The notes under the pieces were generated by a model. The model worked only from the letters and a program-made list of their open reading frames with translations, was not told where the DNA came from and ran no database searches. A DNA stretch of 64,000 nt from Firm-04 sp964463355. GTDB taxonomy: Bacteria; Bacillota; Clostridia; Oscillospirales; Ruminococcaceae. This document shows, piece by piece, positions 26,104 to 34,277 of this stretch (the first letter of the stretch is position 1; every line of letters starts with the position of its first letter). The position numbers and the translations under genes were made by a program. The stretch spans positions 1-64,000 of the forward strand of contig CAYXBP010000006.1 of the NCBI GenBank assembly GCA_964463355.1, given 5' to 3'.

Positions 26104-27441
26104 ATGAAACGTATCCGACACCGTTTGCTTGCTGTTTCAGCGGCCGCAGTTATGCTGATCGCCGCCGTCGGCTGCTCGCAGGATAGTTCTTCCACTGCGG
26201 AGCAGAGCAGTAGCGTGGAACAAAGCAGTGTTGCACCTGAAGAAAGCAGCCGCACTGATCTCGAAGACAGCAAGGTGGGGGACGATAGTTCTCACGCTCA
26301 AAATGATTCTCGCCCCTCCAATACAGAAAGCAGCATGGGCGGCGATGAAAGCAGTAGCGGCAACGACGCTCCCAGTATTACCACAAATGTGACAACTACC
26401 GTTACATCTGCCGTAAAGCCCCCTGTCAGCTCTTCCACATCGGTCAGCAGTGAAGACAGTACTGTGCCTAAGGAGAAAAAATATATCTACCTGAAAAATG
26501 ATACGGCGCAGTATTCTGGTACTGGCATTGTCGTGGATGGCAATACCGTTAATATCACAAAGGGTGGTACTTATGTAATCTCTGGTACGCTCAACGGCTC
26601 TGTGCAGGTGCTGACAGAGGATAAAAAGGTGTATCTGGAGCTGGACAATGCACATATTCACAATACGGCAGGTGCGGCATTAAATGTCCAGCAGGTAAAG
26701 CGTATTACTATTACCACGCTGAAAGGGACTACCAACAGCTTTATCGATGGCGGCGTGCATGAGGAAACCCGTGGCGCGATCTTCAGCAATGATACGGTAG
26801 AGTTGAACGGTGAGGGCGTAATGAATATCACTGCGAATTATGCCCACGGCATCCGTAGTGATGACGATATTATTCTAAACAGTGGCACGGTCAATATTAC
26901 CTCGGTCAAGAGCGGCTTTCATTGCAACGACGGCATCGAGATTAACGGCGGCAAGCTGTTTTGCGATGCGGGTACCAATGGCGTGAAAACCGCAGGATAT
27001 GTTACCATTACGGGCGGTGAATCCGTTTTTATTGGTGGAAATCGCGAGGAAAAGGGTGCCATTTACTGCGATGGTGTGTTTACCTATACTGGCGGCACAT
27101 TTTATGCCATTGGCAACTTGTGCGCTGTGCCTAGCGCAGCTACCTCAACGGTCAATGCTGTCGCCATTGAGTTTACCAATATGTTCGGCGCAAACCGTGC
27201 CGTCAATGTCAAAGCAAATGGCAAGGATGTCCTTTCCATTACTTCGCCCAATTATTTTCGCCATGTCGTGTTTGGCGGTGCTGGTTTGACGACAACGGGA
27301 ACTTACAGCGTTTCCGCAGGCGGCGCGTTAACTGGCAGCGTAAATCATTATCTTGCAACGCCTGGTGCGTATCAAGGCGGCAGTGCGTATGTCGATTTCG
27401 CCGCAAATGGAATCGTTACCAAGGCAACTATTCCCTCATGA
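26104..27441 (+). CDS. Cthe_2159-like carbohydrate-binding lipoprotein
   Basis: 445 residues. Lipoprotein signal with AVGC (Cys24), a Ser/Glu-rich linker to about residue 120, then the carbohydrate-binding beta-helix domain: KYIYLKNDTAQYSGTGIVVDGNTVNITKGGTYVISGTLNGSVQV, TLKGTTNSFIDGG, AIFSNDTVELNGEGVMNITANYAHGIRSDDDIILNSGTVNI, GFHCNDGIEINGG, all typical of the family named for Clostridium thermocellum Cthe_2159, which binds cellulose and acidic sugars. AAAGGAGG precedes the ATG. Its place after VTC and DUF4956 is common in cellulolytic clostridia. Confidence 0.9.
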   Translation: MKRIRHRLLAVSAAAVMLIAAVGCSQDSSSTAEQSSSVEQSSVAPEESSRTDLEDSKVGDDSSHAQNDSRPSNTESSMGGDESSSGNDAPSITTNVTTTVTSAVKPPVSSSTSVSSEDSTVPKEKKYIYLKNDTAQYSGTGIVVDGNTVNITKGGTYVISGTLNGSVQVLTEDKKVYLELDNAHIHNTAGAALNVQQVKRITITTLKGTTNSFIDGGVHEETRGAIFSNDTVELNGEGVMNITANYAHGIRSDDDIILNSGTVNITSVKSGFHCNDGIEINGGKLFCDAGTNGVKTAGYVTITGGESVFIGGNREEKGAIYCDGVFTYTGGTFYAIGNLCAVPSAATSTVNAVAIEFTNMFGANRAVNVKANGKDVLSITSPNYFRHVVFGGAGLTTTGTYSVSAGGALTGSVNHYLATPGAYQGGSAYVDFAANGIVTKATIPS

Positions 27442-27460
27442 CGCTTACATGCTTACAATG

Positions 27461-27502
27461 AAAAGACGGTATCTTCTCGTGGGAGGGGATGCCGTTTTGT
27501 TT
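27461..27502 (+). terminator. Terminator of the VTC operon
   Basis: AAAAGACGGTATC pairs with GGATGCCGTTTT (with G-T pairs), followed by GTTTTG. Confidence 0.75.
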
Positions 27503-27562
27503 TGCTGAAGTGGGCGTTTTCAGGAACTATGTGAAATCTTTGTGAAAAAATGGCAGTTGGGA

Positions 27563-27590
27563 TTGCATTTTTTTGAAAATGTGGTATACT
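27563..27590 (+). promoter_or_regulatory. Sigma-A promoter of htpG
   Basis: TTGCAT, 16-base spacer, TATACT, directly before the CIRCE element. Confidence 0.7.
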
Positions 27591-27594
27591 GATA

Positions 27595-27621
27595 TTAGCA
27601 CTCAAACACAACGAGTGCTAA
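27595..27621 (+). promoter_or_regulatory. CIRCE operator (HrcA binding site)
   Basis: Exact TTAGCACTC, 9 bases, GAGTGCTAA, the full consensus. It overlaps the transcription start region of htpG, so HrcA should repress htpG here. Confidence 0.97.
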
Positions 27622-27656
27622 ATCATCGAAGAACACTATAAGAAAGGTTGAGGATT

Positions 27657-29546
27657 ATGGAACAAAAACAATTTCAGGCAGAATCCAAGCGTATGCTGGA
27701 TCTGATGATTCACTCCATTTATACACACAAGGAGATTTTTCTGCGTGAGCTGATTTCGAACGCATCTGATGCCATTGATAAACTGTATTTCCGTTCACTG
27801 ACGGATGAAGCGGTGGGTGTTGCAGCGGATGATTTTCGCATTATGCTGATTCCTGACAAGGACAAGCGTACACTGACCATCACCGATAACGGCATCGGCA
27901 TGACCGCTGAGGAGTTGGAACAGAATCTGGGTGTGATTGCCCATTCGGGTTCTCTGGCGTTTAAAACGGAAAATGCTGACAATGACAATACCGATATCAT
28001 TGGACAGTTTGGTGTGGGATTCTATTCTGCTTTTATGGTTGCAAAGACTGTGACAGTGCGTACTCGTGCTTATGGTTCTGATACGGCATATGAATGGAAA
28101 TCCGAGGGCGTTGAGGGCTATACCATTGATACCTGCGATAAGGAAGCTGTGGGTACAGAGATCATTCTGGAGCTGTTGGATGATACCGATGATGAGAAGT
28201 ACAGCGATTTTCTCGAAGAGTACCGCTTGCGTTCGTTGGTGAAGAAGTATTCGGACTACATTCGTTTCCCCATCTGCATGGAGGTGACCCATGAGCATCT
28301 CAAGGAAGGCACTGAGGATGAGTACGAAAGTCATACCGAGTTGGAAACTCTGAACAGCCGCACACCATTGTGGAAGAAAAACAAGAATGAGTTGACCGAT
28401 GAGGACTATAATCACTTCTATCGCGAAAAATTCTTTGACTATACACCGCCGCTGTTCCATATCCATAGCCGCAACGAGGGCATGGTGACTTATAACTCGT
28501 TGCTGTATGTTCCTTCCAAGGCACCCTACGATTATTACAGCAAGGATTATGAAAAGGGCTTGCAGCTGTATGCAAACGGCGTAATGATCATGGAAAAGTG
28601 CGGTGATCTGCTGCCCGATTACTTCAGCTTTGTGCGTGGTATTGTGGATTCTGAGGATTTGTCGCTGAATATTTCCCGTGAAGTGTTGCAGCATGACCGC
28701 CAGTTGAAAACCATCGCCAAGGCGGTAGAAAAATCGATCCGCAATGAGTTGACAAAACTGCTGAATACCGACCGTGCAAAGTATATCGAGTTTTGGAAGG
28801 CGTTTGGCATCCAGTTGAAGTTTGGCGTGTATAACGGCTTTGGCGCAAATAAAGATCAGTTGCAGGATCTCTTGCTGTTCCATAGCTCTGCCGATGACAA
28901 CACAGATGCATATACTACGCTTGCAGAGTATGTCACTCGTATGCGAGAGGATCAGAAGTATATCTACTATGCTGCGGGTGAGAGCGTGGCGCGCTGCGCT
29001 GCATTGCCTGCCGCTGAGTTGGTACGTGATAAGGGCATGGAAGTGCTGTATCTTACAGAGAATGTAGATGAATTTGCTCTGAAAATGATCGCAAAGTACA
29101 GTGATAAGGAGTTCAAAAATATTTCTGCGGGTGATCTTGGTCTGGAATCGGAGGAGGACAAGACCGCACTGGAGGAGAAAAACAACGCTGCAAAGCCTTT
29201 GTTTGAAGAGATGCAAAAGGCATTGGGTGGTAAGGTCAAGGCGGTGCGGCTTTCTTCACGTTTAAAGAATCATGCGGTGTGCATTGCCAGCGACGGGCAG
29301 CTTTCGTTGGAGATGGAAAAGGTGCTGAACGCAATGCCTACCGATGAAAAGGTGCAGGCGGAGCGCGTGCTGGAGCTGAATGCAGATCACCCTGTGTTTG
29401 CGAAGCTGAACGCATTGCTGACAGAGGATCCTGCAAAGCTTGCTACCTACGCAGAATTGCTGTATCAGCAGGCATTGTTGATTGAGGGGATGCCTGTAGA
29501 TGATCCTGTGGCACTGAGCAAGATGATTTGCGAGTTGATGGTGTGA
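27657..29546 (+). CDS. htpG: Chaperone HtpG (Hsp90)
   Basis: 629 residues. N-terminal ATPase with the GHKL motifs RELISNASDAIDKL, ITDNGIGMT and IGQFGVGFYSAFMV, a middle domain with the SEDLSLNISREVLQ (here DSEDLSLNISREVLQ) signature and catalytic Arg, and a dimerising C-terminus. The eukaryotic MEEVD tail is absent, as expected. An in-frame TTG at 27648 belongs to the RBS (AAAGGTTGAGG), so ATG 27657 is taken. Control by a perfect CIRCE is notable, because in Bacillus subtilis htpG is not in the HrcA regulon. Confidence 0.98.
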   Translation: MEQKQFQAESKRMLDLMIHSIYTHKEIFLRELISNASDAIDKLYFRSLTDEAVGVAADDFRIMLIPDKDKRTLTITDNGIGMTAEELEQNLGVIAHSGSLAFKTENADNDNTDIIGQFGVGFYSAFMVAKTVTVRTRAYGSDTAYEWKSEGVEGYTIDTCDKEAVGTEIILELLDDTDDEKYSDFLEEYRLRSLVKKYSDYIRFPICMEVTHEHLKEGTEDEYESHTELETLNSRTPLWKKNKNELTDEDYNHFYREKFFDYTPPLFHIHSRNEGMVTYNSLLYVPSKAPYDYYSKDYEKGLQLYANGVMIMEKCGDLLPDYFSFVRGIVDSEDLSLNISREVLQHDRQLKTIAKAVEKSIRNELTKLLNTDRAKYIEFWKAFGIQLKFGVYNGFGANKDQLQDLLLFHSSADDNTDAYTTLAEYVTRMREDQKYIYYAAGESVARCAALPAAELVRDKGMEVLYLTENVDEFALKMIAKYSDKEFKNISAGDLGLESEEDKTALEEKNNAAKPLFEEMQKALGGKVKAVRLSSRLKNHAVCIASDGQLSLEMEKVLNAMPTDEKVQAERVLELNADHPVFAKLNALLTEDPAKLATYAELLYQQALLIEGMPVDDPVALSKMICELMV

Positions 29547-29581
29547 TTGGCTTTTGAGGTTGTTTCCGATGTTTACCGGCA

Positions 29582-29643
29582 GCGGAACACGGCATGTATT
29601 ATACTGCGAGGGGAAAACGAACAAGATCGGTTTCCCCTCGTTG
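29582..29643 (+). repeat. Dispersed hairpin element, copy 3
   Basis: Hairpin CGAGGGGAAAACG/CGGTTTCCCCTCG (29607-29640) with flank GCGGAACACGGCATGTATTA resembling that of copy 2 base by base with a few changes. Lies just after htpG. Confidence 0.8.
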
Positions 29644-29705
29644 ACTTTATGATTGCATTCGCAATGATGGGTTGCAGAGCGATTTTCATATTTTAGACAA
29701 GTTGA

Positions 29706-29746
29706 CCACGGTGATATCTCCGCGTAGAGATCACCGTGGCTTTTTG
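29706..29746 (+). terminator. htpG terminator
   Basis: CCACGGTGAT/ATCACCGTGG perfect stem followed by CTTTTTG, about 160 bases past the htpG stop and after the hairpin repeat. Confidence 0.92.
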
Positions 29747-29786
29747 TTTATGGTTTTGTCTGATGCGATACTATCCCAATGTCAAA

Positions 29787-29815
29787 GCATAAATTGTTTG
29801 CGCATCGCATACAGT
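29787..29815 (+). promoter_or_regulatory. Probable sigma-E (mother-cell) promoter
   Basis: GCATAAA, 14-base spacer, CATACAGT. This fits the sigma-E pattern (KMATATT, 14-15 bases, CATACANT) well and stands 42 bases before a gene set with a SpoIID-like product. Confidence 0.6.
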
Positions 29816-29857
29816 AGGCTACAAGCAAGCTTTTGCCATATCGAAAGGAGAACTCCG

Positions 29858-30514
29858 ATGAATCAAAAGGAATTTGAGGATACCGCTCGTCGCTATCGTG
29901 AGGAAATGTTTCGTTTGTATGCCAATCAACCCATTACTCCGCAGCCCAAGCCCATGCCTTCCCCACAAATGCCTGTACCGTCCCAGCAGTTGTCTGTTCC
30001 ACCTACACCATTGCCCACGCCGCCGCTTGCTGAACGTGATACTGCTCCTTCTGTGCCACCCATGGATCTGCCACAGGAGTTTCCTATTGCGCCTGCACCT
30101 ACTGAGGAATACCATGGCAGCGTAAAAGTTAGGGTATTCACGGCGAAGGGTGCCCGCCCCGTTGAAGGTGCAATTGTCAGCGTGGTGCGCGAGATGGATG
30201 GCAAAGAGCATCTTTATGCATTGCAGCGAACCAACAGCAGCGGCGAAACAGGTGTGATTCAACTGCCCTCACCGCCGCCTACGGCGAATCAGCAAGCACC
30301 GCAATACTATGATTACAATATTCATGTATACGCCCCGGGATATTACCGCGAATCTGCTATGGCAATGCCGGTGTTCCCGAATATTCTCTCACTGCAAAAT
30401 TTTGATCTGATTCCATTTCCAGCTGGTGTGCAGCCACGTAACGGCGGGGATCTGCTGTTTTATAATTACATGAAAGATTACACAACAGGGGGTGAAGCGC
30501 ATGCTCAGTGGTGA
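29858..30514 (+). CDS. Proline-rich protein with carboxypeptidase-regulatory-like domain
   Basis: 218 residues. N-terminal helix (NQKEFEDTARRYREEMFRLYA), a long Pro-rich linker (residues about 28-85), and a beta-sandwich resembling carboxypeptidase regulatory or CarboxypepD_reg domains (YHGSVKVRVFTAKGARPVEGAIVSVV). GAAAGGAG is 8 bases before ATG 29858; the frame is open much further upstream without an RBS. It overlaps the SpoIID-like gene by 14 bases. Inferred role in spore envelope or cortex assembly from its neighbours and promoter; no direct evidence. Confidence 0.7.
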   Translation: MNQKEFEDTARRYREEMFRLYANQPITPQPKPMPSPQMPVPSQQLSVPPTPLPTPPLAERDTAPSVPPMDLPQEFPIAPAPTEEYHGSVKVRVFTAKGARPVEGAIVSVVREMDGKEHLYALQRTNSSGETGVIQLPSPPPTANQQAPQYYDYNIHVYAPGYYRESAMAMPVFPNILSLQNFDLIPFPAGVQPRNGGDLLFYNYMKDYTTGGEAHAQW

Positions 30515-31898
30515 GCCGTTTATTCCGCAGACCGTGACGGTGCATCTTGGTGCGCCAGAGGCCACGGCTGAAAATGTAACCGTATCTTTTATGGAATATA
30601 TCAAGAATGTAGCGTCCAGTGAATTATATCCCACATGGCCAGAAAACGCCTTGCGCGCCAATATTCATGTGATTGTAAGCTTTGTGCTGAATCGCATTTA
30701 TACCGAGTGGTACCGTGCCAGGGGTTATGATTTTGATATCACCAACAGCACCCAGTACGATCAGGCATTTGTATACGGCAGAGAAATTTTTGATAATATC
30801 AATCAACTGGTTGATGAATTATTTCCCGTTTATGTGCGGCGAATTGGTACTGTAGAGCCGATGTTTACGGCATTCTGCAACGGTACTACTGCTACTTGCA
30901 GTGGGCTTTCCCAATGGGGGACGGTCACTTTAGCTGAGCAGGGCATGACACCGTTGGAGATTTTGCAATACTATTATGGCGATGACATTGAGTTAATCCG
31001 CACCAATGATATTCGTAGCGCGACCCCGACGTATCCTGGCAGAGTGTTGAATATCGGTGAGGTGAGCCATGATGCCCAGACCATACAGTTACAGCTTAAC
31101 CGCATTTCAAACAATTTTCCTGCTATTCCGAAGATTGAGAATGCAGATGGTATTTATGATGAGAAAACTGCTGCTGCGGTACGAGTATTTCAGGAGGTGT
31201 TCAACCTTCATGTGACGGGGGAGGTGAATGAATCAACATGGTATGAGATATCCTACATCTACACCAGCGTCAAACGCTTGGCAGAGTTAAATTCCGAGGG
31301 AATACGCCAACAGGATTTGGAACGCAGCTTCCCGGAGGTATTGCAACAAGGGGATACTGGTGCTGCGGTGCATTCCATGCAGTATTATCTTGCGGTAGTA
31401 GGGGCATACTATGCTTCGGTGCTACCGATTACCATAACCGGTACTTATGATGACGCTACGACAGCATCGGTGCGCAGTTTTCAGCAGACATTTGGTTTGC
31501 CACAGACGGGTGTGACTGATCGGCAGACATGGAATGATCTGTACGCTGCTTACCTGGGCATCTTGGAATCACAGCCAACAGATACCTGTGTGCAGCTTTA
31601 CCCTGATATTGTTCTGCGCGAGGGTGTTACATCACCAGCAGTACGTACTTTGCAGCAGTATCTGACCTATCTTTCGCAGTTTGATTCCAGTATTCCTGCT
31701 GTATCCGATACCGGCTATTTTGGGCCATTGACCCGTTCTGCGGTGCAAGCATTTCAGCGTTTATATGGGCTTACGCCCAACGGTAATGTAGGTGCCGTCA
31801 CATGGGATGCCATCTCTGGAGCCTATGCAGAACGTCGCTGCGGAGCGAACAAACGACCCTATCAATCCCCTGGATATACGATTACGGCAACGACCTGA
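30501..31898 (+). CDS. SpoIID-like protein with three peptidoglycan-binding repeats
   Basis: 465 residues. The first about 190 resemble the SpoIID/LytB domain (YIKNVASSELYPTWPENALRANIHV, LNRIYTEWYRARGYDFDITNSTQYDQ, CNGTTATCSGLSQWGT), a fold that in SpoIID is a lytic transglycosylase acting during engulfment. The conserved alanine-rich helix is altered (IHVIVSFVL), so activity is uncertain. Three PG_binding_1 repeats follow (each with A-V-x-x-F-Q and G-x-x-x-x-x-T-W). No signal peptide is evident. GGGGGTG lies 6 bases before the ATG. Inferred mother-cell spore protein. Confidence 0.8.
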   Translation: MLSGEPFIPQTVTVHLGAPEATAENVTVSFMEYIKNVASSELYPTWPENALRANIHVIVSFVLNRIYTEWYRARGYDFDITNSTQYDQAFVYGREIFDNINQLVDELFPVYVRRIGTVEPMFTAFCNGTTATCSGLSQWGTVTLAEQGMTPLEILQYYYGDDIELIRTNDIRSATPTYPGRVLNIGEVSHDAQTIQLQLNRISNNFPAIPKIENADGIYDEKTAAAVRVFQEVFNLHVTGEVNESTWYEISYIYTSVKRLAELNSEGIRQQDLERSFPEVLQQGDTGAAVHSMQYYLAVVGAYYASVLPITITGTYDDATTASVRSFQQTFGLPQTGVTDRQTWNDLYAAYLGILESQPTDTCVQLYPDIVLREGVTSPAVRTLQQYLTYLSQFDSSIPAVSDTGYFGPLTRSAVQAFQRLYGLTPNGNVGAVTWDAISGAYAERRCGANKRPYQSPGYTITATT

Positions 31899-31916
31899 AC
31901 CGAGAGGAGCGTTATT

Positions 31917-32429
31917 ATGGCTTACACTGAAGCTGACCGCACCGCACATATGCGGGAGATCCTGAATTATCTGTATCACATTGCCATCCGTGATCAGCGC
32001 ATACCCATTGTTACCCCCAGCAGTGAATATACTGCGGAAACTGCTTTGGCGGTACGGGCGTATCAGCAGGCATATGATCTGCCCATTACAGGAGAGATTG
32101 ACGATGCGACATGGAATTCCATCACACTAACCTATCGATTGCTGACGGATGAAGCCATTCCGCTGACGGTTTTCCCGCATGGAGGCTTCATGATGCAGCA
32201 AGGTGATACGGGTGAGTTGGTATATCTGGTGCAGGTACTACTGAATACCATGGCAAGACGCTACCATAATCTTCCAGTGATCCCTGTTTCAGGCAATTAT
32301 GATAAGTATACCTCGGATGCGGTAATGCGTTTGCAGCGATTAGCAGCGTTGCCTGAAAATGGTGTACTGGATCGCGTTACATGGGATCATCTTGCCTTGT
32401 TCATCAATCAGCTTACGCTAACATTGTAA
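31917..32429 (+). CDS. Peptidoglycan-binding protein, two PG_binding_1 repeats
   Basis: 170 residues made almost wholly of two PG_binding_1 repeats (TAETALAVRAYQQAYDLPITGEIDDATWNSI and YTSDAVMRLQRLAALPENGVLDRVTWDHL) separated by a linker. It has no signal peptide or catalytic domain. GAGAGGAG precedes the ATG, 18 bases after the SpoIID-like gene, so it belongs to the same transcript. It looks like a detached C-terminal part of the preceding protein, and probably binds the same cortex or cell-wall polymer. Confidence 0.85.
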   Translation: MAYTEADRTAHMREILNYLYHIAIRDQRIPIVTPSSEYTAETALAVRAYQQAYDLPITGEIDDATWNSITLTYRLLTDEAIPLTVFPHGGFMMQQGDTGELVYLVQVLLNTMARRYHNLPVIPVSGNYDKYTSDAVMRLQRLAALPENGVLDRVTWDHLALFINQLTLTL

Positions 32430-32529
32430 AACTGGAAGTACAGCCAATACTGTGTACTGGCTTTGCAGCAAATCTGTACCAACGGCTCTGTACGCGATAC
32501 CTACATATTCTCCGAAAGGTTGGATGCAA

Positions 32530-33672
32530 ATGGGACGACCAGATAAAACGCCGTTGTACCGCGAACGGCTGCTGCATATCATAATAGCAGGTGGCGGAGT
32601 ATTGCTGTTGTTGGCGTTCGTGATTTTGCGATACGAAGGTTTTTTCGCTATGCTGCGTTATTTGCTGAAAACCGTTCGTCCATTGCTGCTGGGGGTACTG
32701 TTTGCATCAGTGCTGAACCGTCCCTTCTGCCGCATTGAAACAGATTTGCTGCATTTGCGTGGCCATAGATGGTTTTCGCTTTCTGCACGGCAATGTCACG
32801 CACTGGCGTTGGCGATTACTGTATCGCTTACGCTGTTGATTCTTGTGGGCATTGTCTGCGTGATTCTGCCGCAGTTAAGCCAATCTGTAGGGCTTCTGAC
32901 GGAGCATTCCGCATTTTATGGTGAAAATCTGCGACAGTGGTTGGCATCGAACAGCCCCACATTTTTGCTGGAATGGCTTTCAGGAGAGCAGGCAGGGAAG
33001 CTGATGGAGATGGCAAAGGAATATCTGCCTACCTTGCTTGCCAAAACCTATGATTATACTGCGGGTTTTCTGGGCTGTGTAGCAGATGTGGGCATCGGAG
33101 CGGTGTTTTCAGTGTATCTGCTTGCAGATGGGCAGCGGTTGCAAGCACAGGCAGCTGATATTGTACGCCGTATTGTTGGAAAAGAGCGTCAGCAGCGGCT
33201 TGCAAGTAGTATGCGTATGATATGTATGACCTTTGCACGGTTTTTCAGTTCGCAGCTCACCGAGGCGGTTATTCTGGGCAGCCTTTGCTATGTGGGAATG
33301 CTGCTGTTTTCATTTCCCTATCCCGTGCTGATCAGCGTAATCATCGGGCTGACCAATATAGTGCCCTATGTTGGACCAGTAGCAGGAACCATCCCCTGCG
33401 TCGCGATTTTGTTACTGGTAAAGCCGAATACCGCTTTGTGGTTTCTGCTGTTTGTTATTGTTTTGCAGCAGTTGGAGAGCAACCTGATCTATCCGAGGAT
33501 CGTGGGACATTCGGTGGGACTGCCACCAGCCTGGGTGCTTTCAGCAATTGTCATCGGCGGAGGACTTTGTGGTATTGCGGGTCTGCTGTTTGGCGTGCCG
33601 TTGACCGCCGTGATCTATACCGTGTTGTTTGGCAAACAGTCTGATGCGGAATCGTCGCAACAGCAAGGGTAA
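32530..33672 (+). CDS. AI-2E family membrane transporter
   Basis: 380 residues with seven to eight helices in the AI-2E/PerM pattern: GFFAMLRYLLKTVRPLLLGVLFASVLNRP near the N-terminus, a soluble central stretch, and the conserved end block YPVLISVIIGLTNIVPYVGPVAGTIPC, QQLESNLIYPRIVGHSVGLPPAWVLSAIVIGGGLCGIAGLLFGVPLTAVIY. Family members include sodium/proton antiporters and a claimed AI-2 exporter; in clostridia a sporulation homologue (YtvI) is frequent. GAAAGG is 10 bases before this ATG and only 4 before the ATG at 32524. Confidence 0.92.
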   Translation: MGRPDKTPLYRERLLHIIIAGGGVLLLLAFVILRYEGFFAMLRYLLKTVRPLLLGVLFASVLNRPFCRIETDLLHLRGHRWFSLSARQCHALALAITVSLTLLILVGIVCVILPQLSQSVGLLTEHSAFYGENLRQWLASNSPTFLLEWLSGEQAGKLMEMAKEYLPTLLAKTYDYTAGFLGCVADVGIGAVFSVYLLADGQRLQAQAADIVRRIVGKERQQRLASSMRMICMTFARFFSSQLTEAVILGSLCYVGMLLFSFPYPVLISVIIGLTNIVPYVGPVAGTIPCVAILLLVKPNTALWFLLFVIVLQQLESNLIYPRIVGHSVGLPPAWVLSAIVIGGGLCGIAGLLFGVPLTAVIYTVLFGKQSDAESSQQQG

Positions 33673-33751
33673 ATGCGGAGATGAATCTGTGCAGGCTTTG
33701 TCGTTATCATAGGAAAATCTAAAAAAAACTAGTTTTTCTTGCAAAAAGCCC

Positions 33752-33780
33752 TTGCCTTTTTTACGAAAATGTAGTATACT
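33752..33780 (+). promoter_or_regulatory. Sigma-A promoter of oadG-oadB
   Basis: TTGCCT, 17-base spacer, TATACT. Confidence 0.7.
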
Positions 33781-33817
33781 AAACGTGTATGCGAATTCTT
33801 GAAAGGAAGGAAACATT

Positions 33818-34261
33818 ATGCTAAATACGCTTTTGCTTGCTGCCGTTGCCGGGGACAATGTACCGGCGATGACCCCCAGTTTCATTGCTGCGATGACGAT
33901 TACTGGTATGGCTGTAGTCTTTTTGGGATTGTTGATCCTCATCGGCTATCTGATCCTTTCCGGCAAGGTTTTTGTTGCCATTGGAAACAGAGGAAAGGCT
34001 TCTAAAAAGGGTGAAACAAAGTCAGCTGATGCTGCACCAAAGCCTGCTGCGAAGCCTGTCGCGCCCAAGGCTGTCGCTCCGGCGGAAGATGAGGACGAGA
34101 TTGCGGCCGTCATTGCTGCTGTGATTGCCGCAATGAGTGCTGCTGACGGAAAAAACTATGCTGTTCGTTCCGTGAAACCTGTGCGTCGTGCAGGTAATGG
34201 GCGTTCCGCATGGGCACAGGCAGGTATGGTGGATGTGACTGCACCGTTTTCCATTCAATAA
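33818..34261 (+). CDS. OadG family gamma subunit of a sodium-pump decarboxylase
   Basis: 147 residues. One N-terminal membrane helix (AAMTITGMAVVFLGLLILIGYLIL), an Ala/Pro/Lys linker, then the conserved C-terminal EDEDEIAAVIAAVIAAM acidic helix and a basic tail (VRSVKPVRRAG). In known pumps the gamma subunit assembles alpha and beta subunits and may bind zinc. It begins a two-gene transcript with oadB; the soluble subunits are over 30 kb away at 0.3-3.5 kb. Confidence 0.88.
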   Translation: MLNTLLLAAVAGDNVPAMTPSFIAAMTITGMAVVFLGLLILIGYLILSGKVFVAIGNRGKASKKGETKSADAAPKPAAKPVAPKAVAPAEDEDEIAAVIAAVIAAMSAADGKNYAVRSVKPVRRAGNGRSAWAQAGMVDVTAPFSIQ

Positions 34262-34277
34262 GCGGAGGTAGACAAAA

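Noticed and set aside
27795..29216. Long open frame opposite htpG
   Set aside because: Coding strand is certain from Hsp90 motifs; the antisense frame has no RBS or recognisable domain.
29262..29624. Minus-strand frame beginning MFVFPSQYNT, similar to one beginning MFAFPSKCNT near 22.0 kb
   Set aside because: The likeness comes from the dispersed hairpin repeat read in the same frame, not from a protein family; neither has an RBS.
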